Source of the DNA: a virus
IMG/VR virus record: IMGVR_UViG_3300021376_000416
Span: 1 to 21,590 of that record
DNA length: 21,590 bases
Direction: 5' to 3' (one strand)
The position numbers and the translations under genes are program-made. Numbering within the stretch: the stretch's first letter is position 1; each line of letters starts with the position of its first letter. The notes below the pieces were generated by a model. That model was given only the letters and a program-made list of their open reading frames with translations, was not told the origin of the DNA and searched no databases. This document shows, piece by piece, positions 8,558 to 15,467 of this stretch.

Positions 8558-9469
8558 CTAAGTGTCCTGCCCTGTTTTTGGATCATATCTTACACCACTT
8601 GGATAGAAGAATGTATTAGGTGCATACTTCCATGCGCTATTTGCAGATATGAGATTATAATTTATTGACGCCGAGCTATTTGACGTACCGAGACCATTTG
8701 CAAATAGGCCAGGTTGAATTGTCACTCTAGATGATGTCAATGATCTTTCAATTTCTTCATCTGTAATATCAACTGTTATGCCATATATTGTATTTGCCTT
8801 TAATCCAGTATCCATCGCATGAAAATTAAGAATGGTGCGCTTGATGATACCATCATCTGTTGAAGTTTTAACCGGACCAAAAAACCAACACTTCATAGTA
8901 AAATTATATGTATAGACTAATGCTCTACGATTTTCATAATCACCTTCGTAGGTATCTTCAATGTTCAAACTATTGAGTATTGTGGGCACATCAAGCTTGA
9001 TACCCATCTCAGGTATGAGATTTACTGTATTTGTCCACTCTGGTCCGAAGAATGGTAGAATCTGTTCCATAATTTGCACACCGTCATCAGCATTTCTCAC
9101 ATATGAATAAAGTGAGAAATTGATATTCCACGGTACTGGCATTCTTTGATATTGTAATTTACCGGTTGAATTGATGGATACATTTCTATTGATTGACGGT
9201 AAACGTCTAGATCCATCATATTCAAAACCAGTTATTTCAAATGCCATTCTTGGTAGCACAACTTGCAGCTGTGCAGTCAAATCTGGATTATCTTTAGTCC
9301 TTGCAAGCCACTTTTCTTTTGGGCTGTATGAAATAGGTATGGCCAGTGTTTGTAAGGTGCTACCATTTTTGTCTAAACGACTTACGGTAAGATCATTAAA
9401 CATATTACCAAACACTATGACATATTTGCGTAGTGTCTGATGGTAGAAGCTTGAGCCAAACATTGACAT
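8558..9469 (-). CDS. 15: Tail sheath terminator and stabiliser, T4 gp15 type
   Basis: 303 residues; T4 gp15 has 272. It forms a hexamer that caps the finished tail and joins it to the neck proteins gp13/gp14. The N-terminus (MFGSSFYHQTLRKYVIVFG, then LFN-like MFNDLTVSR) matches the family start, followed by the IPISYSPKEKW strand, the LPRMAFEITGFEYD segment and the PVPWNINFSLYSYVRNADDG stretch. The PFFGPEWTNTVNLIPEMG region is also typical. The C-terminus is extended by about 40 residues of low-complexity Asn/Ser sequence. The ATG at 9469 lies two bases after the gp14 stop; a second ATG at 9463 is possible. Order between gp14 and gp16 agrees with T4. Confidence 0.94.
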   Translation of the reverse strand: MSMFGSSFYHQTLRKYVIVFGNMFNDLTVSRLDKNGSTLQTLAIPISYSPKEKWLARTKDNPDLTAQLQVVLPRMAFEITGFEYDGSRRLPSINRNVSINSTGKLQYQRMPVPWNINFSLYSYVRNADDGVQIMEQILPFFGPEWTNTVNLIPEMGIKLDVPTILNSLNIEDTYEGDYENRRALVYTYNFTMKCWFFGPVKTSTDDGIIKRTILNFHAMDTGLKANTIYGITVDITDEEIERSLTSSRVTIQPGLFANGLGTSNSSASINYNLISANSAWKYAPNTFFYPSGVRYDPKTGQDT

Positions 9470-9471
9470 GA

Positions 9472-10314
9472 TTAGTATCTATCCACTTCGCTAAATGGAT
9501 TGCGTTCGCTAAAATCAATATCTTCAAATGATTTTAGACGGAATACTTCATTATTTGCAGTACGAGCAATGTTTTCAAGACGATATTCTTGAATCATATA
9601 ACCACCATCTTCATATATCATGATATCGTTATTTTCCATGATATAATTGTAACTAAACACATCGCGACTAGAATTATTTTCAATATTATCAATATCGCTA
9701 TTGCCAGTATTGAATTGTTCGGAGCTATAACGGAATAGCTCACACGTCATTTCATATGTGTATAGTTTACCGTGCTGATAGAAAATTCTCTCATGCTCAA
9801 CAAATTTGATTTCATAGATTGCACCATTACCGTTATTGATAAATGGAATGTATATTAGATCACCTTCAAGCGGGCGAGTTGATGAAACAGTATAACCATT
9901 TGCGCTACCAGTTTCTAGTAGATAGTTATCAGTATTGGCCGTATATGAATCTGAATTTGTTTCTATCAGATAGATATTACCAACTTCGTCAGAAAGTTTT
10001 TCGGTGCGAATTTGATCCCAACGGCGGCGGGCCATTGTCAATGTAATCTGATCACGAATTTCTAGATTGAATTTGCTTAAAAAGTCACCTTCACCTTGAA
10101 AATTTTCAAGATTGTTGACATAAACTTCTATTGGTACTGCAAGATTAAATTGCGATAGCGGATCTTCACCAAACTCCACAATTTCATTAAAAATAGTTCT
10201 AGGCATATACTGAATATCGACACCATAAATTTTTATGGCCTCAACAATCAGATCATCTTCAACTCTTTGCTCTCTACCGTAGCTATAATTACGGAAGTAT
10301 TTATTAGTTGCCAT
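9472..10314 (-). CDS. 14: Neck protein, T4 gp14 type, with inserted segments
   Basis: 280 residues; T4 gp14 has 256. With gp13 it forms the neck ring linking the filled head to the tail. Family parts are the start (NKYFRNYSYGREQRVEDDLIVEAIKIYG, here split: EDDLIVEAIKIYGVDIQYMP), the FGEDPLSQF region, and the LEGDLIYIPF ... YEIKFVEHERIFYQHG ... YTYEMTCELFRYSSE block. Two extra stretches (about 112-145 and 222-245) carry a short motif of the form Y-[LI]-[ILM]-E-[TN]: YLIETN, YLLETG, YIMENN and a looser YMIQEY. It overlaps nothing: the gp13 stop lies one base upstream. It is expected to be on the transcript from the gene 13 promoter. Confidence 0.93.
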   Translation of the reverse strand: MATNKYFRNYSYGREQRVEDDLIVEAIKIYGVDIQYMPRTIFNEIVEFGEDPLSQFNLAVPIEVYVNNLENFQGEGDFLSKFNLEIRDQITLTMARRRWDQIRTEKLSDEVGNIYLIETNSDSYTANTDNYLLETGSANGYTVSSTRPLEGDLIYIPFINNGNGAIYEIKFVEHERIFYQHGKLYTYEMTCELFRYSSEQFNTGNSDIDNIENNSSRDVFSYNYIMENNDIMIYEDGGYMIQEYRLENIARTANNEVFRLKSFEDIDFSERNPFSEVDRY

Positions 10315-10315
10315 A

Positions 10316-11059
10316 TCAATTCATCATATCCATAACAGGTAAGCTATATCCGCTATTCATTTCCCTCTCAAGGGTATTGATTTCATCATTAGCCTCATCC
10401 CAAATTTTCTGACCATTAAATTTTACTGCACCCGGTAGATTCATACCTTCAAATTTCTTTAGGTTTTCACCCCATTGCTTTTTGATTAGAGCTGTTGCAT
10501 ATTTCTTTAACCACGGATCTGACCATACATCACTATATGCCGCTGAATCAAGTGTGCGATAGCAGTCAATAATCACAAAGTCATCGACCTTGATATCTTT
10601 GTCCCATTTCATATCGACATACAATCTATTATTATGACGATTGAATCGAATTGGCTTGCTACCAACAAAGATTTGCTCTAGTTCTTCAATGTGACGCATA
10701 CCCATGACATATGGCACATAAGTTGTGCTAGAAAAGTCAAAGAGGTCATTAAGATGAATTTGATATCGAATATTGAAAAGATTAGATACGCTTGTGGCAC
10801 GACCAATATCAAATATGCGAATTACATAATTGATATCTTCCGGAAGTGTGATATATTTCTCATCAATATCAGACTGAGTAATCTTATAAGATAGGTATAC
10901 GTGTTCTGTACCATCAAAATGATAGTCTCGATAATATGCAAGCGCATCATCGATGCGGTCTTCAGTTTGACCGTCATCGACATTGATATCAATAACAGGA
11001 TATCCTAACCTACGAAGGCAGTAATCTCTGAATAGCTTGCGGGTTGTTGGTACAGCCAT
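10316..11059 (-). CDS. 13: Neck protein, T4 gp13 type
   Basis: 247 residues; T4 gp13 has 309, so this copy is shorter, mostly at the C-terminus. It acts with gp14 to complete the head after packaging and provide the tail-joining site. The N-terminal TRKLFRDYCLRRLGYPVIDI, the DRIDDALAYYRDYHFDGTEH stretch and the TLPEDINYVIRIFDIG segment are characteristic. The C-terminal half has the DPWLKKYATALIKKQWG helix and FEGMNLPGAVKFNGQKI, also typical. An excellent CGGAGG ribosome site lies before the ATG, and a CTAAATA late promoter motif sits 23 bases upstream of the start, in the 35-base gap after the holin gene. Confidence 0.94.
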   Translation of the reverse strand: MAVPTTRKLFRDYCLRRLGYPVIDINVDDGQTEDRIDDALAYYRDYHFDGTEHVYLSYKITQSDIDEKYITLPEDINYVIRIFDIGRATSVSNLFNIRYQIHLNDLFDFSSTTYVPYVMGMRHIEELEQIFVGSKPIRFNRHNNRLYVDMKWDKDIKVDDFVIIDCYRTLDSAAYSDVWSDPWLKKYATALIKKQWGENLKKFEGMNLPGAVKFNGQKIWDEANDEINTLEREMNSGYSLPVMDMMN

Positions 11060-11081
11060 TCTAACCTCCGAACTGCTTGGC

Positions 11082-11088
11082 TATTTAG
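11082..11088 (-). promoter_or_regulatory. Candidate late promoter for gene 13 (CTAAATA)
   Basis: CTAAATA on the minus strand, 23 bases before the gp13 ATG. Just upstream, the holin stop lies in a small perfect inverted repeat (GGTAATTTACC as read on the minus strand). It probably starts the neck-terminase transcript for genes 13 to 17. Confidence 0.6.
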
Positions 11089-11094
11089 GGTAAA

Positions 11095-11607
11095 TTACCG
11101 CTTATTAGCGGCAGCTTCATCCTTAGCTCTAGACCCAGCCGAAGAACCAAAATAGAATGATATGACAGCACCCCATGCAGTACCCAATGTACCTAGCATG
11201 ACAAGCATGGCCTCACCGCCACCAGCAGAAGGTAGACCAAACATGAGCATATACATTAGCACACCAAAAAATCCAACGGTGATTGCACCTGCTAGTGCTC
11301 GTGGTGTCCAGTCTCTGGTCTGAATTGCCATCTGACGTGCGCTATCACGATCACCTGCGCTAATCTTTTCCAAATCAACATCAAGCTTTTTCATCTCAAG
11401 CTTGAAATTATTTTCAGCATTCTTAAGTGCTAGAAGCTGATCAGGTGTTGCATTTTTGGCTGCATCTGCTAGCTCTTCCGGTGTACCATCTGGTTTACCC
11501 AGCAGTGTCTCAGAAAGAGTGCGAACTGCCATACCAGCAAGTGGCCCACCCAATGCAGTTGCGATGGATGGTGCTACTGTTTTTACAATATTCAATAATT
11601 GATCCAT
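11095..11607 (-). CDS. Holin, GTA-type 3TM family
   Basis: 170 residues. A hydrophobic N-terminal segment (11-33, SIATALGGPLAGMAV) is followed by an acidic, charged helical stretch (43-98, with TPEELADAAKNATPDQLLALK and EM...DRDSAR), then two clear membrane segments (about 104-125 and 133-154), ending in FYFGSSAGS and a charged tail. This architecture and the words GGPLAGMAV, TPDQLLALK, RDWTPRALA, GTLGTAWGAV and YFGSS match what I know of the 3TM holin family first described in gene transfer agents. Role: to form lesions in the inner membrane at lysis. T4 places its holin t elsewhere, so the location before gene 13 is not T4-like. An AAGGAAG site and a CTAAATA motif precede it. No endolysin is seen in the window. 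Confidence 0.8.
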   Translation of the reverse strand: MDQLLNIVKTVAPSIATALGGPLAGMAVRTLSETLLGKPDGTPEELADAAKNATPDQLLALKNAENNFKLEMKKLDVDLEKISAGDRDSARQMAIQTRDWTPRALAGAITVGFFGVLMYMLMFGLPSAGGGEAMLVMLGTLGTAWGAVISFYFGSSAGSRAKDEAAANKR

Positions 11608-11659
11608 GATCTTACTTCCTTTTATACTATCAAGGTCATGGTATAGTTAGATCACCACC

Positions 11660-11666
11660 TATTTAG
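11660..11666 (-). promoter_or_regulatory. Candidate late promoter for the holin gene (CTAAATA)
   Basis: CTAAATA on the minus strand, 53 bases before the holin ATG. It contains the TAA stop of the upstream methyltransferase-like gene, so the two elements share bases. Confidence 0.55.
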
Positions 11667-12307
11667 ATTTTTGCTACAACCACTGATGTAATGAATTTGA
11701 ATATACCTTGATTATTTACATCCCATGTGCTATTATATTGTTTCGCAAAAAATACATCTTGACATGTAATTTGAGACCTAAGATCATCTGCATTATAGAT
11801 TGGATTACCATATCGCATTTTCATATTACTGGTACCAGATACAGATACCAAAGTATCTTTTGGTAAATTTGGTAATAATTCGTCAAATGGTAATAGCATA
11901 TTTATTGATGGTATGATTATCACTTGCTTATTTGGTAAATATTCGCTTATATCATTAAAGACAACATTCTTTCTAATATATTCAATATTCATATTTGTAT
12001 ACATTGTTTTTATAGTCTGACCCAAAGATATAACAGATCGATCATGATCTAATAGAATTACATTTTTTATTCTACCATCTCTGCTAAACATTTCAAGAGT
12101 CATAAGTGATAACCAAGAAGCAAGTATTAATACATTATCATTATCTTTTATATGATTTAATAATTCTAATGTAGATTCATATTCAGGTATAACCTGACTT
12201 GTTGATACACTATTTCGTATTACCAAAGATATTGCGCCGGGATATTGATCAACAAGACTTTGTGCTTTTTTGTGTATCTCTAAAAATAATTCATTATATT
12301 TCATCAT
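11663..12307 (-). CDS. Rossmann-fold protein, possibly a degenerate methyltransferase
   Basis: 214 residues (213 from the second of two adjacent ATGs). Not recognised with certainty. The middle alternates strands and helices like a class I SAM-dependent methyltransferase: a strand NVLILASW (58-65), helix, then NVILLDHDRSV (82-92) where an acidic residue would hold the cofactor ribose, and VIIIPSINMLLPF (129-141). The glycine-rich loop normally found after the first strand is missing (ASWLSLM instead), so binding of SAM is doubtful. It overlaps the upstream glycosyltransferase by 14 bases, so it is part of the accessory cassette. Codons are AT-rich, unlike the core genes. It could equally be a non-enzymatic partner of the sugar-modifying genes. 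Confidence 0.45.
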   Translation of the reverse strand: MMKYNELFLEIHKKAQSLVDQYPGAISLVIRNSVSTSQVIPEYESTLELLNHIKDNDNVLILASWLSLMTLEMFSRDGRIKNVILLDHDRSVISLGQTIKTMYTNMNIEYIRKNVVFNDISEYLPNKQVIIIPSINMLLPFDELLPNLPKDTLVSVSGTSNMKMRYGNPIYNADDLRSQITCQDVFFAKQYNSTWDVNNQGIFKFITSVVVAKI

Positions 12308-13031
12308 ATTTTACCCACATATCATTTGCCCATCCTTTTGTCTCATTTAAATCAAATCCAACACCATGAGAATTATTGAATAAGCATATTTTATAATCTT
12401 CTCTATAAACACCCTTAGCAGTATCATTGGGCCAGAAAGCACCGGCATTATAGGTATAAACTATACCTTTAGGATGATGATAATATTTACCTTCCTGCAA
12501 ATAAAACATTGAATGATCTAGACTCCAATAAACCTTCGATATTCTAGTCATATTATCTTTATAGTATTGAAAAATATGATCGGCTTGATTGCCTTGCCAT
12601 GTTACAAACGAAGAATTTATTACGCAATAATTGTGACCATAATGTGTTATGACTGCATCTTTTGGTTGCCAATAATTATAGATCAATCTAAATTCACTAA
12701 AGCAATTGCTAAGGTATTCGGTAAGATTGCCATGAATTAGAATATCCAAATCTAATAAAACATATGGCCCCTCACAATCTAAGAATCCTTTTTTAAAGGC
12801 ACTTAGTTTTTCAATAGTAAACATATTTTCTGGTGTACCACGAAATGCACTAAGTGAATCAATATCATTTACAATCACTTCTGGTCGTATTCCAGTTGCA
12901 TCATCTGTTATACAATGAAATATAAAAGCTTTATCATAATTTTTCTTAATCATAGCATATAAACGGTTAACATATATACTTGGGTATTTGCTTCCCCATT
13001 TATAGCATATGAATCTAATAGGATCCAACAT
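12294..13031 (-). CDS. GT-A type glycosyltransferase
   Basis: 245 residues. The N-terminal strand RFICYKWGSKYPSIYVNRLY and the FIFHCITDDATGI block are typical of a family of hypothetical glycosyltransferases of the nucleotide-diphospho-sugar transferase fold. The metal-binding DxD is DLD at 94-96 (YVLLDLDILIHGNL); CVINSSFVTWQGN (136-148), WSLDHSMFY (169-177) and the terminal ICLFNNSHGVG (215-225, a His in the place of the usual metal-binding His) follow as expected. An AAGGTGG site precedes the ATG. The start codon overlaps by two bases the start codon of a plus-strand paralogue. The acceptor and sugar are unknown; modification of virion fibres or host surface sugar is possible. Confidence 0.75.
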   Translation of the reverse strand: MLDPIRFICYKWGSKYPSIYVNRLYAMIKKNYDKAFIFHCITDDATGIRPEVIVNDIDSLSAFRGTPENMFTIEKLSAFKKGFLDCEGPYVLLDLDILIHGNLTEYLSNCFSEFRLIYNYWQPKDAVITHYGHNYCVINSSFVTWQGNQADHIFQYYKDNMTRISKVYWSLDHSMFYLQEGKYYHHPKGIVYTYNAGAFWPNDTAKGVYREDYKICLFNNSHGVGFDLNETKGWANDMWVKYDEI

Positions 13032-13677
13032 GTACCACCTTTATAGTATATGGGTAAAACCAAAATATAATATCAAATTTGTAAAGGCCATAAATGATTC
13101 ATGTAAAAAATTTTTAAGTGGACCGTTTATTCACTATTGTTTAACTGACCAACCAGAAGAATTTATAAACACAAATATCATTCCAATAGATATTAGATCA
13201 TATGACTTAGACGGTTGGTGGTTTAAATTTTTGTTTTTCAAACCAAATTTTTGCACACCAGGCACAAAATGTATATTTTTTGATCTAGACTCAAAAATAA
13301 TAAATTCATTAGATCCAATGTTACAATTTAATGATAAGTTAATGCTTGCTTACAATCCATCAAAAATAATCTATACTAGTTTAGTAAATAAATCAGTTCG
13401 AAAAAAATCTTTGGGTAGATATTATACTATTTTAAATTCATCCGTTATGATGTGGATTGGTGGTAATCATCATGATCTATATGAAAAATTTATGACCGAT
13501 CCTGATAAGTATATGATTGATTATTATGGTAATGATGAATTTATTACATATGAATATCCTGATGGTTATGATTTAATCGATGCAAAATGGATATATCATA
13601 GCAAATCATTAATTGACTCCGTAGTGTGTTTAAAAATGTCAGACAATGATACTCTAAAACTTATGGATAAATTATGA
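13030..13677 (+). CDS. GT-A-like glycosyltransferase paralogue, only plus-strand gene
   Basis: 215 residues from the ATG at 13030, which has AGGA six bases upstream; an in-frame ATG at 13009 has no good site. It parallels its divergent neighbour: IWVKPKYNIKFVKAIN, FIHYCLTDQPEEF, CIFFDLDSKI with DLD at 85-87, then YYTILNSSVMMWIGG and YGNDEFITYEYPDG, where the neighbour has the CVINSSFVTWQG and SLDHSMFY segments. The C-terminal His motif of the neighbour is absent, so it may be weakly active or a partner subunit. The gene is very AT-rich. Its stop overlaps the stop of the convergent oxygenase gene by six bases. Late transcripts from the right would be antisense to it. No convincing promoter was found. 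Confidence 0.7.
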   Translation: MYHLYSIWVKPKYNIKFVKAINDSCKKFLSGPFIHYCLTDQPEEFINTNIIPIDIRSYDLDGWWFKFLFFKPNFCTPGTKCIFFDLDSKIINSLDPMLQFNDKLMLAYNPSKIIYTSLVNKSVRKKSLGRYYTILNSSVMMWIGGNHHDLYEKFMTDPDKYMIDYYGNDEFITYEYPDGYDLIDAKWIYHSKSLIDSVVCLKMSDNDTLKLMDKL

Positions 13678-14304
13678 TCCAATTTCTTCTACCATATTTT
13701 CCCAAAGATTTTTATCATATATGATGTAACTTAAAGTTAGGCGGTCACAATCAGTTCTGGCCGCATGCCAGCATATTTTTTCAGGTTCTTTATAGTGACC
13801 AAAATAACCAACCTTAATAAACCAACCTTTTCTATCTTTTTGTTCTTTGATTTCATCTTTTGATTTATCATAGGTATAAAATGCACCATCACCCTCTGTG
13901 CTATATGTGATAATTATATTATACCCTGGTGCATTACCATTATTATGCCAACCAATAAATCCCTTAGGTGGATAATACATCTTTAGTGCATTATTTCGTG
14001 CACCAAGAAATGTCATTAAATCCTCATCAACCTTTTTTAAATTTGGATGATAATACTTTGGTACATGTCCCAATTGTGTATTCATATCAATACCATAACA
14101 GTCTCTAGGATATCCAAATCTATCTGGAGTGGGTAAAGCTTCCTCTAGATATTGTCTATCTGTACATTCTAGATAGGTTCTTTCTCGCTTAAAATCATCC
14201 CGTCTATCAATACGAATATTACTCGTATCTTGCTCAAAAAACCAATTCTTAAAATTATCTAAAATCGATAGCAGATCCGGATGGATATTCGTTATGAGCT
14301 GCAT
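13672..14304 (-). CDS. Putative 2OG-Fe(II) oxygenase
   Basis: 210 residues from the ATG at 14304, with GAGAG upstream; a longer frame to a GTG at 14361 has no site. The C-terminal half looks like the double-stranded beta-helix of 2-oxoglutarate, iron dioxygenases: YYPPKGFIGWHNN gives a first His (H120) with Asn122 two residues later, then PGYNIIITYS, GWFIKVGYFG, and ICWHAARTDCDRLTLSY with a distal His (H180) and an Arg eight residues on (R188) that would bind 2-oxoglutarate. The acidic ligand of HxD is Asn here, which is odd. Similar GWH-x-N proteins are, as far as I recall, common in marine T4-like phages. It overlaps the glycosyltransferase upstream by 50 bases. Substrate unknown. Confidence 0.6.
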   Translation of the reverse strand: MQLITNIHPDLLSILDNFKNWFFEQDTSNIRIDRRDDFKRERTYLECTDRQYLEEALPTPDRFGYPRDCYGIDMNTQLGHVPKYYHPNLKKVDEDLMTFLGARNNALKMYYPPKGFIGWHNNGNAPGYNIIITYSTEGDGAFYTYDKSKDEIKEQKDRKGWFIKVGYFGHYKEPEKICWHAARTDCDRLTLSYIIYDKNLWENMVEEIGS

Positions 14305-15055
14305 TGATAATCTCTCTTGCAATTGTATAATGATAAACCACAACAGGTTTGTCTGTCTCACTATCTAGATACAGATGAATGAAGTTCCAGCGAGCATCAT
14401 CAGGAAAAACTTCTATTTTGATATCTTGATATTCTTCCTTTAAAAGTCGCCAAAAAGTAAATTGATCCCACGGCCGCATTTTTTCATCATATTGAGGCCA
14501 TGGCCATGGTTTGGTTGCTATCTGATAATCATATTCAGACCACCACTTTGACATAAATGACAATACCCTATTAGTCTTTCTATAGAGAAAAAGGCCACAA
14601 TGATATTGCATATTTTCAGTATCGCTAACTTTAGTACCCTTACCAGCATATTCGCGAATATTAGTAATCATAATATCATTATCGCCGATAAGATCAAAAA
14701 TTGTAGCAATATCTTCATGCCAAACTTCAGTATCACAATCCATATAAAGTGTTAGATCAAATGGAGTCTTATCAAGACACCATAATTTGGCTCTACTATG
14801 AACTGGTATCTTAGTTGTGATTTCTTCAAATAGATATCGATCTTTGTCTCTCACAAATGATTCATGAGTAAATAGAACTATTCTAGCTTCAGGATAGTGA
14901 TCTTTAATAGAAATTGCGAGACGAATAGCTGCTTTGTAATAAGCTTCAGATACCGAAGCTACAAGCAAAAATCCTTTAGTAAGCTCAGGCTGTGTTAGCT
15001 GAGTCTGTAGCTGCACTTTCTGCTTGTTGCGCGGCTTCGGCTGCCTTTTGCTCAT
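14255..15055 (-). CDS. GT-A type glycosyltransferase
   Basis: 266 residues. A low-complexity Lys/Gln-rich N-terminus (1-26) is followed by a nucleotide-sugar binding fold: GFLLVASVSEAYYKAAIRLA (28-47), ARIVLFTHESF (57-67), then SRAKLWCLDKTPFDLTLYMD leading to DCD at 106-108, the metal-binding DxD. Further on, YHCGLFLYRK (151-160), the MRPWDQFTFWRLL segment (193-205) and DDARWNFIH (219-227) fit an acceptor/active-site region. A late His pair (VYHYT, 240-244) is likely near the metal. The ATG has GGAG seven bases upstream, which supports this start even though it means a 71-base overlap with the gene before it. It differs from the pair at 12294-13677, so it is a separate branch. Sugar and acceptor unknown. 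Confidence 0.75.
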   Translation of the reverse strand: MSKRQPKPRNKQKVQLQTQLTQPELTKGFLLVASVSEAYYKAAIRLAISIKDHYPEARIVLFTHESFVRDKDRYLFEEITTKIPVHSRAKLWCLDKTPFDLTLYMDCDTEVWHEDIATIFDLIGDNDIMITNIREYAGKGTKVSDTENMQYHCGLFLYRKTNRVLSFMSKWWSEYDYQIATKPWPWPQYDEKMRPWDQFTFWRLLKEEYQDIKIEVFPDDARWNFIHLYLDSETDKPVVVYHYTIAREIINAAHNEYPSGSAIDFR

Positions 15056-15467
15056 TATAGTTCTCCATAGCGATAATTGATGCTAAAAGTGTTACTTCCA
15101 TAACTGAAGCGGCTTTTCTAAGTTTGGACTTCATTGCGATATTTTTAGAACTACGCACCAAATCGACTTCAAATGCATCGCTCTTGGCCATAAAAAGAAT
15201 TTCGCGTCTGGCATTATCTGCTCTACGCTGATTTTCCATTTCTTGAGTAAGTTTAAGTTGCTGATGATTTTTAACTCGGTCATTAGTATTTTTATCAATT
15301 TGTTCTCTAGTAAATGTTTCAAAAATAGCATCCCAATCGGGATTACCTTCATTCGTCTGACTTACAGATGCTGTAACAATACTACCATCAGAGTATTTAA
15401 ATTTACAAACTATCTGATTTTTTAAATTTGAGGACCAATATGGCTCCAAAATTTCTCTTTCTATCAT
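14985..15467 (-). CDS. Small protein with Ala-rich tail, likely virion-associated
   Basis: 160 residues, not recognised. The first 60 residues look globular (KNQIVCKFKYSDGSIVTASVS, DWDAIFETFTREQID); 61-105 is a charged, probably helical Arg/Asn/Gln-rich stretch; 116-134 (MEVTLLASIIAMENY) is a hydrophobic helix; the tail (135-160) is Ala/Gln/Ser-rich. The ATG follows directly after the TAA of the tetrapeptide-repeat fibre gene (TAAATG), so it may be a chaperone or an attachment partner of that fibre. The last 71 bases encode both its Ala-rich tail and the Lys/Gln-rich N-terminus of the glycosyltransferase in another frame. Confidence 0.7.
   Translation of the reverse strand: MIEREILEPYWSSNLKNQIVCKFKYSDGSIVTASVSQTNEGNPDWDAIFETFTREQIDKNTNDRVKNHQQLKLTQEMENQRRADNARREILFMAKSDAFEVDLVRSSKNIAMKSKLRKAASVMEVTLLASIIAMENYNEQKAAEAAQQAESAATDSANTA

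Noticed and set aside
10298-10305. AATAAATA on the minus strand near the start of gene 14
   Set aside because: It lies within the first codons of gene 14, so it could not drive that gene.
11622-11651. Hairpin ACTAT...ATAGT in the holin leader
   Set aside because: Only five base pairs with a long loop and no T run; not a credible terminator.
11899-11906. AATAAATA on the minus strand in the methyltransferase-like gene
   Set aside because: Coding position nearly 300 bases from the next start; the CTAAATA at 11660 is better placed.
12958-12964. TATAAAC as a plus-strand late promoter for the antisense glycosyltransferase
   Set aside because: It mismatches the motif and lies in AT-rich coding sequence of the divergent gene; noted only as the nearest candidate.
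13040-13045. TATAAA on the minus strand before the glycosyltransferase at 13031
   Set aside because: It overlaps that gene's ribosome site, too close to the ATG to act as its promoter.
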